From Herminiimonas sp. (GTDB lineage Bacteria > Pseudomonadota > Gammaproteobacteria > Burkholderiales > Burkholderiaceae_D), in the NCBI GenBank assembly GCA_028292265.1, contig JAQGMR010000006.1, positions 145,301 to 209,300 of the forward strand: DNA of 64,000 nucleotides, in the 5' to 3' direction. Below are positions 17,429-25,582 of this stretch, piece after piece. The stretch's first letter is position 1. Each line of letters starts with the position of its first letter. Made by a program: the position numbers and the translations under genes. The notes under the pieces were generated by a model, which was not told the DNA's origin, ran no database searches, and saw only the letters and a program-made list of their open reading frames with translations.

Positions 17429-18406
17429 ATGAAGAAGCTGAGTGTGGTTTGCGCAGTGGTGGGCTGCATGCTGGGCTTCCTGCCGGGCGCCCAGGCGCGG
17501 GCGGAAGGATTCCCGGATCGTCCAATTCGGCTGATCGTTGGCTTCACGCCGGGTGGGGCGGCCGATTATGTCGGGCGCAATTTTGCCATCGGCATGGAAC
17601 GCGCACTGCGCCAGTCGGTGATCGTTGAAAACAAGCCCGGCGCGGGATCGAGCATCGCGGCTGAATATGTGGCGCATGCCGCGCCGGATGGCTACACCAT
17701 CCTGATCGCGAGCCCAAGCAGCATCGCCGTCAATCCCGCGATCAATCCGAAACAGAGTCCGACCGTTTCGACCCTGGTGCCGATCTCCAAAGTCTCGAAC
17801 TCACCGCTCGTCATCGCGACCAATCCCTCGACCGGTATCAAGTCGATCGCCGAGCTGATCGCGGTGGCGAAGAAGGAGCCGGGCAAACTTAACTTCGCCT
17901 CCGCCGGCAACGGTTCCGCGCCGCATCTGGGCGGCGTATTGTTCAACCAGGTGGCCGGTGTTGATATGGTCCACGTTCCTTTCAAAGGCGGCGCGCCTGC
18001 AATGCAATCCGTGATCGCGGGTGATACCCAAATAGCCTTCGCTACGCCGCCGTCGGTGCTGCCGTTCATCAAGTCGGGCCGCCTTCGCGGGCTGGCGATC
18101 ACGACCACGGAGCGTACGTCGCTGGTACCGGAACTTCCTGGCATGAAAGAAGCGGGCCTGCCTGGTTACAAGCTTGAATTCTGGTACGGGATCTTCGCGC
18201 CACCAGGCACACCGCCAGACGTGGTGAAAAAGCTGTACGAGGCGACCGTCGCCGCCATGCAGCGGCCTGAGATGAAAACCGTGCTCGCCCGTGAGGGCAC
18301 GGACGTGTCGATCTCCAGTTCTCCGGCGGACTTCGCGGCTTTCGTTAAGGAAGATGCGAAATTCTGGGGCAAGCTGGCGAAAGATGCCGCAGTAAAGATG
18401 GAGTAG
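17429..18406 (+). CDS. tripartite tricarboxylate transporter substrate-binding protein (Bug family), copy 2
   Basis: A 325-residue Bug protein with a signal peptide ending near AQARAEG, then FPDRPIRLIVGFTPGG, VIVENKPGAG, APDGYTILIAS, MVHVPFKGG and LPGMKEAG. GGGAGGAGA precedes the start, only 23 bases after the previous gene, so it is the last member of the CoA-transferase operon. It should capture the substrate of that pathway in the periplasm. No TctA or TctB partner gene is nearby, as is common for orphan Bug receptors in Burkholderiales. Confidence 0.94.
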   Translation: MKKLSVVCAVVGCMLGFLPGAQARAEGFPDRPIRLIVGFTPGGAADYVGRNFAIGMERALRQSVIVENKPGAGSSIAAEYVAHAAPDGYTILIASPSSIAVNPAINPKQSPTVSTLVPISKVSNSPLVIATNPSTGIKSIAELIAVAKKEPGKLNFASAGNGSAPHLGGVLFNQVAGVDMVHVPFKGGAPAMQSVIAGDTQIAFATPPSVLPFIKSGRLRGLAITTTERTSLVPELPGMKEAGLPGYKLEFWYGIFAPPGTPPDVVKKLYEATVAAMQRPEMKTVLAREGTDVSISSSPADFAAFVKEDAKFWGKLAKDAAVKME

Positions 18407-18639
18407 TTTCTGAGGCAGCCCGTTCGGCGAGGACGGCGACAGCCAGCCGTACCAACGTGCGTCGCATACAGGTCGGCGCAATCACGCGGTTCCGGTTTCG
18501 ACCTTGTGGCGCGTCTGCTGTATAGTCCGACGGGTCAATAGCCGCGGCGTCTTTGGTCGCTCCCGGCTGTTGCGCTTTATCTGGCCGGACAGCCTTGATG
18601 ACTGCCTCCGGCCTCCACCACCAAAGAAAAGGAACTCCC

Positions 18640-18975
18640 ATGAAAAACCTGCGCGCAATTCTTGTCGCCATATCAGCACTTGCTCTAGTCCACGTTGCGC
18701 AAGCGCAAACTCCCTCCGCAGCTGGCTCTGCCGCACCTGCCGGAGCAACGCAGTCCGCTGCCCCGAATCCAAATGCCCCTTATTCTGCTGACCCGATGGT
18801 GCAAAAGCGCCAGGCCGACGCCGTAGCAAAGTCGGAATACAAGGCACGCAAGAAAGAGGCAAAGCAAAAAATGAAAGCCGAGAAAAAAGCGGCGAAGACG
18901 GAAATGAAGTCCGAGAAAGCCGAAGCAACCGCGATCCGGAATGACGCCATGGCGCCAGCACCCGCTTCGAAGTAA
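18640..18975 (+). CDS. small exported Lys/Ala-rich protein
   Basis: A 111-residue protein with a cleavable signal peptide (MKNLRAILVAISALALVHVA, cut after AQA), an Ala/Pro/Ser-rich segment to about residue 45, then a highly charged helix of Lys/Glu/Ala (YKARKKEAKQKMKAEKKAAK). It is not a recognised enzyme. Similar small Lys-rich periplasmic proteins are widespread in Burkholderiales, possibly binding polyanions or forming coiled coils. AAAAGGA provides a ribosome-binding site. It appears to be monocistronic. Confidence 0.75.
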   Translation: MKNLRAILVAISALALVHVAQAQTPSAAGSAAPAGATQSAAPNPNAPYSADPMVQKRQADAVAKSEYKARKKEAKQKMKAEKKAAKTEMKSEKAEATAIRNDAMAPAPASK

Positions 18976-19034
18976 GTAGCAAGCTGGCTGGCCGATCCAT
19001 CGGTCAGCTGGAAGTCGTCTACAAAGTCATTCTC

Positions 19035-19067
19035 AGCGCCCTCCGGCAGACAATGCCGCAGGGCGCT
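19035..19067. terminator. bidirectional hairpin between convergent genes
   Basis: AGCGCCCT-C-CGGCA pairs with TGCCG-C-AGGGCGCT (one internal mismatch) around a GACAA loop. It lies between the plus-strand small exported protein and the minus-strand CHRD gene. There is no long T tract, so termination strength is uncertain. The remaining sequence in 18976-19289 holds nothing recognisable. Confidence 0.5.
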
Positions 19068-19289
19068 GTTGCATTGGCTGCCGTGATTGTGGCCGTTCAG
19101 AAAATTGAGGGCAGGTGGAGACCTGCGGAATGTCCACAGGCCGGCGCCAGACACGGTGCTACGAGCGCGACGGAGCGCGACTTTTCGTACACCGTTGGGC
19201 CGCCCCCGCCGCCTCGACGAGGATCGCAACTTCTCGATTCCACGTGTGTTGCCGTCTTCTGCATTACGGCGCGTCGCATCCTTCTGCAT

Positions 19290-21047
19290 TCAAGGCGCCA
19301 GCGTTGGCACGGAACCGGTACCAATTCCAATGGCGCCCGCCGAGCCGGGAGTTCCGGTGGTCGAGATGCCGGTTGCGCCTGCGGAGCCGGCGATGCCGGT
19401 GCTGCTGATACTGGACGTAGTCATGCTGGGTGTTGCGATCGGGATGGCGAAGGTGCTTGTACCGAAGCCAGTGACCGGTGGGGAGCCTATGCTGGAGATG
19501 GAGGTCGCCGGTACGGTAGTAAACCCGGTCGCGTTGCTCACTCCGGATGGGGTAAGCGTTCCTGGGAAGACGCCCGTGGCACCGGTTATGCCGGGACTAC
19601 CCGTGATCGCGGTGGTGCCGGTTATGCCGGGAGTACCAGTGATTGCGGTGGTGCCGGTTATGCCGGGAGTGCCGGCGATTGCGGTGCTGCCGGTTATGCC
19701 GGGAGTGCCCGTGATTCCGGTGGTGCCGGTTATGCCGGGAGTGCCAGTGATCGCGGTGGTGCCGGTTATGCCAGGAGTACTCGTGATCGCGGTGTTGCCG
19801 GTTATGCCGGGAGTGCCCGTGATTGCGGTGGTGCCAGTTACGCCGGGAGTACCTGTGATTGTGGTGCCACCTGTGATGCCAGTAGCCCCGGTGATTCCGG
19901 TTCCTGCTGCACCTGCGGTTCCCGGCCTCCCGGTGTTGATGGAAGCGGCGTTTGCACCAATAGCAGCGGCCTGAGCCGGGGAGACAATCTGGCCGCGAAT
20001 TTCACCGTTCGGAAATGCGGCGCTGCGGACTTCGAAATAATCTCCGCCCGAGGTCAGCGTGGCGCTTTGGGCCGTCGTGAGATTGGCGCGTGCTGTCCAT
20101 ATGCCACTTCCTGCAGCAGTTTCAAATAACGACACAACGTTGGGACCGATACTGCCGGGCACAGCGCTTGCAATCGCGGCGCTGGAGCCGACCATGCCCA
20201 CGGTAATGAGTGACGCCGTCAGGGCGGGCGCGGAAGGGCTGATAATTGCCACGCCGACTCCCATTGCGGCGCTGCCGGACGCTGGAACCTGCTGGGCCCC
20301 ACTCAGCACATTGACGAAAACAGTCGCGCCATTAGCGGTGGTCGGCGCAATGGCTGAAACGCTGGATGTGTTGCTCGTGGTTGCCGCGCCGGTGGCGCCG
20401 CTCAAGGGTATCTGGCGCAGGATTTGACCGCGTATTTCGCCACCCGGACGTGTAGGGCTGGCGACGTTGAAGAAATAGCCGCCCGCAATCATCGTTGCGA
20501 GCTGCTCCGTCGTGAAGGTGGCTTGCACCGTCCATACCCCGCTGCCAATCGCCGTCTCTGCCATTGGAAATATCACGGGCCCGGTCGCGCCTGGTATGGC
20601 CTGCTGGATGCTTGCGGCACTTCCCGCAATACCGGTCGTCGTAATGCTCGCTTTCAAGATGCGGGAACTGCTGTCTACAAGCACGAGCCCGACCCCGCTG
20701 CCGTTGCTCGCCAATGCGGGCACTTCCTGGGTTCCTGCCAGGATGGCGGAGAACAGATTGCTTGGGACCAAACCATTGTCGGCAGCGACTGCTGTTTCGG
20801 CACTCGCGGTCGTGACGGCAGGGACTGATGCACTGCCGGTGGCGGCGCCGGTTGCGCTTGTACCGAGGCCCGAGTTCACGGTCGCGCTGTCGCCTCCGCC
20901 ACAGGCCGCCATAACGCAAGCGATCATGGCCATGAAAATCCAGCGCGCAAATTTCTGGCCGGGAATATGGGAAGTGGGAGCAGGGCCGGCGCTACGGAAG
21001 CCCTGGGCGCTGGAAGACCAACGTGGTAGGACGAGGCGAAGATGCAT
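19290..21047 (-). CDS. double-CHRD lipoprotein with collagen-like Gly-X-Thr stalk
   Basis: A 585-residue exported protein. A long basic N region is followed by a hydrophobic core and lipobox MAAC near residue 49, then GGG. Two CHRD (chordin-like) domains follow at about 98-215 and 240-365, each with the pattern LSGAQQVPA/LAGTQEVPA near its start and GGEIRGQI or NGEIRGQI at its end. From about residue 385 the chain becomes Gly-X-Y triplets with Thr, Pro or Ile (GTPGITGTTAIT as a 12-residue unit, about eight copies), ending in a Ser/Thr/Gly-rich tail. AGGAGA gives a good ribosome-binding site but lies in a hairpin. The likely role is a surface-exposed stalked protein; function unknown. Confidence 0.85.
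   Translation of the reverse strand: MHLRLVLPRWSSSAQGFRSAGPAPTSHIPGQKFARWIFMAMIACVMAACGGGDSATVNSGLGTSATGAATGSASVPAVTTASAETAVAADNGLVPSNLFSAILAGTQEVPALASNGSGVGLVLVDSSSRILKASITTTGIAGSAASIQQAIPGATGPVIFPMAETAIGSGVWTVQATFTTEQLATMIAGGYFFNVASPTRPGGEIRGQILRQIPLSGATGAATTSNTSSVSAIAPTTANGATVFVNVLSGAQQVPASGSAAMGVGVAIISPSAPALTASLITVGMVGSSAAIASAVPGSIGPNVVSLFETAAGSGIWTARANLTTAQSATLTSGGDYFEVRSAAFPNGEIRGQIVSPAQAAAIGANAASINTGRPGTAGAAGTGITGATGITGGTTITGTPGVTGTTAITGTPGITGNTAITSTPGITGTTAITGTPGITGTTGITGTPGITGSTAIAGTPGITGTTAITGTPGITGTTAITGSPGITGATGVFPGTLTPSGVSNATGFTTVPATSISSIGSPPVTGFGTSTFAIPIATPSMTTSSISSTGIAGSAGATGISTTGTPGSAGAIGIGTGSVPTLAP
19576..19863 (-). repeat. 36-bp tandem repeat array, eight units
   Basis: Eight head-to-tail 36-bp units with scattered third-base changes, plus a diverged ninth to about 19899. 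Each encodes twelve residues of the Gly-X-Thr stalk on the minus strand. The unit length is a multiple of three, so gain or loss of units would alter stalk length without breaking the frame. Confidence 0.9.
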
Positions 21048-21052
21048 GACGG

Positions 21053-21085
21053 TGTCTCCTGAACATGCTCCTGTTCAGTGAGACA
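21053..21085 (-). promoter_or_regulatory. hairpin sequestering the ribosome-binding site of the CHRD gene
   Basis: On the plus strand TGTCTC-CTGAACA (21053-21065) is complementary to TGTTCAG-T-GAGACA (21072-21085), giving 13 paired bases with one bulged T and a six-base loop. In the minus-strand mRNA the 3' arm contains the AGGAGA Shine-Dalgarno seven bases before the ATG at 21047. The structure could regulate translation, or the palindrome could be a DNA operator. Confidence 0.55.
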
Positions 21086-21142
21086 TCCGCGGGCCATAAC
21101 CGTTCCGGTCGGCTGCGGCGATCGGGAGGGCCGAGCCGGCTG

Positions 21143-22066
21143 CTACCTCGCTGTGCCGGCAAGGTAACTGGTGAGAAATTCGCGAAAGCTGCCCGCTGCG
21201 GGAGAGAGGTCAACGCCACGCCGATAGAAAAGCGATAGATGCCGGTAAACCACCGGCGCCTGTATCGGCCGCGATACCAACCCGAAGGACGCAATTAGCG
21301 GAATGGCGCTGGCCGGTTGCGCCGTGATGCCGTGGCCCCACTGCACCAGGCCGAGTGCGGTCGTCAGGAAGGAAACATTGAAGTCCGGGTCCAATACAAG
21401 TTGGTCCGAACTGCGGAAGAGGTCGGCCTGCAGGCGGGCGGTGAAATCAGGTGTGAGCGATATGAACGGCTCGCGCAGTACCTGGGCCCAGGTGACCCGC
21501 TCGCGCGCCGCCAGCGGATGGTCGGCACGGCAGATAAGCGCCATACGATCCTTGAACAAATCTTCCTGCGTCAGTTCAGGCGGCGTCGGACGTTGCGGCG
21601 CAATACACAGATCGGCCTCGCCGGTGCCAACTCGTGACAGCGCTTGCTGATTGAGTGAGTCGAGCATGTAGATTGCGATGGCAGGGTATTGCTCGCGATA
21701 GCTCAGAATTAACTGTGGCATGAGGATCGATGCATACAGCGGGGTGCAGGCAATGCGAATGGTGCCGCGCTTTTTTTGTTCGAGCTCCTGGGTGCTTTCG
21801 ACCGCGCGCCCGAGATCGTCCAGCACCTTCCTTGCCAACGGATAGAAATCGGCCCCCACGAGGGAAAGCGTGGTACTGCGGGTTGTTCGCTGGAACAGCC
21901 TCACACCGAGGATGTTTTCCATTTCCTTGACGAGCAGGCTCAAGGCCGACGGCGTCAGCGACAGTCGCCGTGATGCCGCGACGAAGCTTCCTGCGTCAGC
22001 GATAGCTACGAACGCCCGCAATTGGCGCAGGGTGATATTGGCTATGGCAGCCTGGGTTTGATTCAT
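21143..22066 (-). CDS. LysR-family transcriptional regulator
   Basis: A 307-residue LysR regulator. The N-terminal winged helix (residues 10-70) contains LRQLRAFVAIADAGSFVAAS and LSLTPSALSLLVKEMENILG, followed by the linker helix and a type 2 periplasmic-binding-like effector domain (about 95-300). It is divergent from the isomerase-Rieske-Bug gene set that starts at 22309, the standard layout for a LysR regulator and its target operon. A T-N11-A operator was not unambiguously picked out of the 240-base spacer. Confidence 0.92.
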   Translation of the reverse strand: MNQTQAAIANITLRQLRAFVAIADAGSFVAASRRLSLTPSALSLLVKEMENILGVRLFQRTTRSTTLSLVGADFYPLARKVLDDLGRAVESTQELEQKKRGTIRIACTPLYASILMPQLILSYREQYPAIAIYMLDSLNQQALSRVGTGEADLCIAPQRPTPPELTQEDLFKDRMALICRADHPLAARERVTWAQVLREPFISLTPDFTARLQADLFRSSDQLVLDPDFNVSFLTTALGLVQWGHGITAQPASAIPLIASFGLVSRPIQAPVVYRHLSLFYRRGVDLSPAAGSFREFLTSYLAGTAR

Positions 22067-22308
22067 CAGGAAAGCTCACTAATCGATAAAAATATCTGGT
22101 TTGTCGAAACAGTACATCGACTATACCCTGTGAGTCTTCCTGAATGATGCGTTGCTGCGGGTTTCCGTCGAGCCGGTATGGAGCCTGTTATCCAGCGGTT
22201 ATGCAGCCGTGTTCGCAGCCCCTGCTTGCGCTCGACACCCGCGGTTCCGCGACGCAGTTTTTCAGTCCTGTCCCGCAGTCCGTTCTGCAGCTTTTCCCTG
22301 GAGTGTGC

Positions 22309-23097
22309 ATGCTTAGATTTGACCCCAACCTTCGCTGGCTTTTTACCGAGGTTCCCATGCTGGACCGCTTCACAGCGGCGGCGCAGGCCGGCTTCAAGGG
22401 TGTGGAGATCGCGTTTCCTTACGAATACCCGGCGGCGCAAATGGCCCGGCTGCTTTCCGACAACGGCCTGGACCTGGTTCAGGTATTAGCGCCGTTCGAC
22501 TGGGAGGGAGGCGAGCGCGGTATCGCGGCGATGCCAGGGCGTGAGCAGGCATTTCGCAGCAGCATGGAGACGGCGGTTGCCTATGCCGTACAGGTCGGCC
22601 GGCCGATGATTCACGTCATGCCAGGCAACATGACGCCAGATCTTGACCCGGAACGCTGCATGGCGCTGTTTCAGGAGAACCTGGCGTGGGCCGCGGACAT
22701 GGCGGCTGCGGAACGCATCACGCTGATACTGGAGCCCTGCTGCACTGCGCGCTTTCCCGACTTTCTCTATCACCGCCTCGACGAGGGCATTGCGGTCATC
22801 AAGGCGCTGGGACGGGACAACGTCAAGTTGTGCTTTGACACATTCCATGTCCAGATGGAAGAGGGCGCTATCACGCCGAAGTTGCATGAGGCGTTTCCCT
22901 ATATCGGTCACATTCAGGTCGGAAACGTGCCCGGCCGGCACGAACCAGGAACCGGTGAAATCCATTTCCCTTACCTGTTTGGACAAATTGAAAAGCTGGG
23001 TTGGGATCGCTGGATCGGCTGCGAATACACGCCGTCTGGTCCAACGCTCGACACGCTCGCCTGGGGCAAGCCGTATGGCATTGGCTCGGCACGTTGA
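22309..23097 (+). CDS. hydroxypyruvate isomerase-like TIM-barrel protein
   Basis: A 262-residue protein of the AP-endonuclease-2 / xylose isomerase-like TIM-barrel family, closest by eye to hydroxypyruvate isomerase (Hyi/OtnI). It starts MLRFDPNLRWLFTEVPMLDRF and contains FKGVEIAFPYEYPA, ILEPCCTARFPDF, VKLCFDTFHVQM, IGHIQVGNVPGRHEPGTGEI and WIGCEYTP, which carry the Glu/Asp/His/Glu metal ligands. GGAG precedes the ATG. As first gene opposite the LysR regulator and next to a Rieske oxygenase, it may isomerise a pathway-specific keto acid rather than hydroxypyruvate. Confidence 0.85.
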   Translation: MLRFDPNLRWLFTEVPMLDRFTAAAQAGFKGVEIAFPYEYPAAQMARLLSDNGLDLVQVLAPFDWEGGERGIAAMPGREQAFRSSMETAVAYAVQVGRPMIHVMPGNMTPDLDPERCMALFQENLAWAADMAAAERITLILEPCCTARFPDFLYHRLDEGIAVIKALGRDNVKLCFDTFHVQMEEGAITPKLHEAFPYIGHIQVGNVPGRHEPGTGEIHFPYLFGQIEKLGWDRWIGCEYTPSGPTLDTLAWGKPYGIGSAR

Positions 23098-23146
23098 CGT
23101 CCGAAGTCACATCTACTCTTGAATTTTCCTCGCTGAAGGATTCGCC

Positions 23147-24493
23147 ATGCTGAGCGCTGCCGACAATGAAATGCTGACCCGCACCGGTCCGCAAACGCCG
23201 ATGGGCCAATACATGCGCCACTTCTGGCAGCCGATCGCGCTCTCGCGTGAACTGCCGGAAGCCGACGGCGCGCCACTGCGCGTCAACATCATGGGCGAGG
23301 AACTGGTCGCCTTTCGAAACGCGAAGGGCGTCGTCGGACTGGCCGATTCGAAATGTCCGCACCGCGGCGCGTCGCTTTATTTCGGGCGGAATGAAGACTG
23401 CGCAATTCGGTGTGTGTTCCATGGCTGGAAATTCGACATGGAAGGCAAACCGGTTGAGTTGCCCAACGTGCCGGACGATTCCGGCTATTACAAATCGATT
23501 CGTTTGCGCACCTACCCGACGCGCGAATTCGGCGAGATCGTATGGGCGTGGCTTGGGCCGGATGGCAGCGAGCCTGACAAGCTGCCCGGGGTGCCGCAGC
23601 TTGAATTCGGCCTGGTGCCAGCATCGCACCGTTACGTGACAAAGAAGCTGCAGGAATGCAACTGGGCGCAGTCCATTGAAGGCGCGCTCGACACGGCGCA
23701 CTTTTCCTTCCTGCACATGCCGGCGCCGCACATGCCGTCGAACGAGAATCCAGACGCACCGGCTGACGAGAAACGTTTGCGCTGGATTCGCGATGATCCC
23801 CGTCCGCAGTTTTCCGTCCTGGAGCATGATGTCGGGTTTGTCGTTGGCGGCGCACGCCGCGCGGACGGTGAGGATCGTTATTGGCGCACCACGCAGTTCG
23901 CACTGCCGGCACACAGCACCACGCCATCGACGCTGCCTGGTGAGAACCACTTCGGCTATACCTGGGTACCGATCGACGACCACAACTGCTGGATCTACAC
24001 TTACGCATGGAACCCGGTCCGGCCACTTACCGACGATGAGCGCGCCAAGTTCAAGGCCGGCCATGGCGTCATCGCGGAGGTCGACGACAAGTTCATGCCA
24101 CTTTCCAATCGCGCCAACGAATACCGGATTGATCGAGCCCTGCAGAAGCATTCGACTTTTACTGGCGTGCGTGGCGTGGCGGAGCAGGACGCGATGATTC
24201 AGGACAGCCAGGGACGGATAGTGGACCGCACCATTGAGCACCTCACCGCTTCGGACGCCGCCATCGTGCGTTTCCGGCGCCTTGTGCTCGAAGGCGCCAA
24301 GGCGCTGGTTACCGGGACGCGACCGGAAGCGGCCTTGCGGCATGAAAGCTACCGCTTGCGCTCAGGCAGCTGGATCGGGCATGAAGGCGTACCGTTCGAG
24401 CAGGTCATGCTGGAGCGCTTCGGCAATCGGGTTGGCCGCATTGGCCCCGTAGAGGCCGAGCAACTGAGTGACGGCGTGGCCGAGCCGAAGTAG
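23147..24493 (+). CDS. Rieske 2Fe-2S aromatic ring-hydroxylating oxygenase, alpha subunit (phthalate-oxygenase type)
   Basis: A 448-residue oxygenase. The Rieske cluster ligands are Cys70 and His72 (CPHRG) and Cys89 and His92 (CVFHGW). The mononuclear iron site shows Asp182, His185 and His190 in GALDTAHFSFLH, as in phthalate 4,5-dioxygenase and vanillate demethylase-like enzymes. No reductase or ferredoxin gene is adjacent, so electrons must come from elsewhere. It is 49 bases after the isomerase-like gene and followed at once by a Bug receptor. It should hydroxylate or O-demethylate an aromatic acid; the substrate is unknown. Confidence 0.92.
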   Translation: MLSAADNEMLTRTGPQTPMGQYMRHFWQPIALSRELPEADGAPLRVNIMGEELVAFRNAKGVVGLADSKCPHRGASLYFGRNEDCAIRCVFHGWKFDMEGKPVELPNVPDDSGYYKSIRLRTYPTREFGEIVWAWLGPDGSEPDKLPGVPQLEFGLVPASHRYVTKKLQECNWAQSIEGALDTAHFSFLHMPAPHMPSNENPDAPADEKRLRWIRDDPRPQFSVLEHDVGFVVGGARRADGEDRYWRTTQFALPAHSTTPSTLPGENHFGYTWVPIDDHNCWIYTYAWNPVRPLTDDERAKFKAGHGVIAEVDDKFMPLSNRANEYRIDRALQKHSTFTGVRGVAEQDAMIQDSQGRIVDRTIEHLTASDAAIVRFRRLVLEGAKALVTGTRPEAALRHESYRLRSGSWIGHEGVPFEQVMLERFGNRVGRIGPVEAEQLSDGVAEPK

Positions 24494-24557
24494 AGGCCAG
24501 AAAGACAAATCCGGACCTTGCAGTCGTACTATCCAACTATAAAACGAGAGAGACATC

Positions 24558-25553
24558 ATGCGGCTTTTCCCATCAATTTCAACACTGCTTCGACGCGGCC
24601 TGCATGCGGCCTGCGTGCTGCCACTACTGGTGGTCGGCACGGCACACGCCCAGAGTTGGCCCGCCAAGCCGATCCGGCTGATCGTGCCCTATGCCGTCGG
24701 AGGTTCCACCGACAGCACCGCGCGACTTATCGCGAAGTCTCTTGGGCAGCGGCTAGGGCAACCGGTCGTTGTGGAAAACCGGGCCGGCGCCGGTGGCGCA
24801 ATCGGCCAGGAAATTGTTGCCAAGTCGCCGGCTGACGGCTACACGCTTCTGTTCAGCGCCGCAGGCCCGCTGACAGTGACGCCGCACATCTACGCCAAAC
24901 TCAATTACGATCCAGTGAAAAGCTTTGAGCCGGTCACCCTGGTTGCAACCCAACCGCTGCTGCTGGTGGTGAATCCGTCGCTCAAGGCGAACAATGTGGC
25001 GGAGTTGATCAAGGATGGGAAGGCCCAGCCGGGAAAGCTGAATTACGGTTCCTTCGGCAATGGCAGCGCCGCACATCTGGCGGGCGAGTACTTCAAGACC
25101 TTGACCAAGGTGGACATGAAGCACGTGCCGTACAAGGGCAGTGGGCCGGCTCTTGTAGACCTTATCGCAGGGCAGATCGATTTGATGTTTGACGTGTTCA
25201 GCACCGCAGCGCCGCTTGCGAAAAGCGGCAAACTGCGCGCCCTCGCCATTACGTCGGCAGAACGCTCGTCGCAGTTCCCCGATGTGCCCACCATGCAGGA
25301 AGCCGGCGTGGCCGGCTTTGAAGCCGGCACATGGTTCGGCTTGCTCGCGCCGGCTGGCATCAGCAAGCCAATCGTGGATCAGTTGTCCAAGACCATGAAT
25401 GAGGTGCTGACCGAAAAAGAACTGCGCGACACGCTGGCCTCGCAGGGCGCGGTCGTACGCGGCGGAACGCCAGCGCAGTTCAGCCAGTTCTTCCTGGCTG
25501 AGTATCAGAAGTGGGGAAAAATTGTGAAGGCGGCGGGCGTGACGGTGGAGTAG
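24558..25553 (+). CDS. tripartite tricarboxylate transporter substrate-binding protein (Bug family), copy 3
   Basis: A 331-residue Bug protein with a long signal peptide ending at GTAHAQS, then WPAKPIRLIVPYAVGG, VVVENRAGAGG, SPADGYTLLFSA, MKHVPYKGSGPA and FPDVPTMQEAG. GAGAGAGAC precedes the ATG. It follows the Rieske gene and closes the LysR-controlled plus-strand set; a perfect hairpin after the stop separates it from the converging MR/MLE gene. It probably binds the aromatic acid consumed by this cluster. Confidence 0.94.
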   Translation: MRLFPSISTLLRRGLHAACVLPLLVVGTAHAQSWPAKPIRLIVPYAVGGSTDSTARLIAKSLGQRLGQPVVVENRAGAGGAIGQEIVAKSPADGYTLLFSAAGPLTVTPHIYAKLNYDPVKSFEPVTLVATQPLLLVVNPSLKANNVAELIKDGKAQPGKLNYGSFGNGSAAHLAGEYFKTLTKVDMKHVPYKGSGPALVDLIAGQIDLMFDVFSTAAPLAKSGKLRALAITSAERSSQFPDVPTMQEAGVAGFEAGTWFGLLAPAGISKPIVDQLSKTMNEVLTEKELRDTLASQGAVVRGGTPAQFSQFFLAEYQKWGKIVKAAGVTVE

Positions 25554-25557
25554 GGAG

Positions 25558-25580
25558 GGGCGCCAAACACGGCGCCCATT
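25558..25580. terminator. hairpin terminator between convergent genes
   Basis: GGGCGCC (25558-25564) and GGCGCCC (25571-25577) pair perfectly around AAACAC and are followed by ATTTATTA. The position, between the stop of the Bug gene and the 3' end of the opposite-strand MR/MLE gene, fits a shared terminator. Confidence 0.6.
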
Positions 25581-25582
25581 TA

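Noticed and set aside
16140..17525. Minus-strand frame of 461 codons across the crotonase and QOR-like genes
   Set aside because: Both plus-strand genes are clear family members. The long antisense frame reflects high third-position GC.
19087..19974. Plus-strand frame of about 295 codons with VPVMPGVPVIAV-type repeats, opposite the CHRD gene
   Set aside because: It is the antisense reading of the 36-bp repeat. The minus-strand reading has a lipobox, CHRD domains and a ribosome-binding site; the plus-strand one has none of these.
22871..24343. Minus-strand frame of 490 codons across the Rieske gene
   Set aside because: The Rieske cysteine/histidine and iron-site motifs fix the plus strand as coding.
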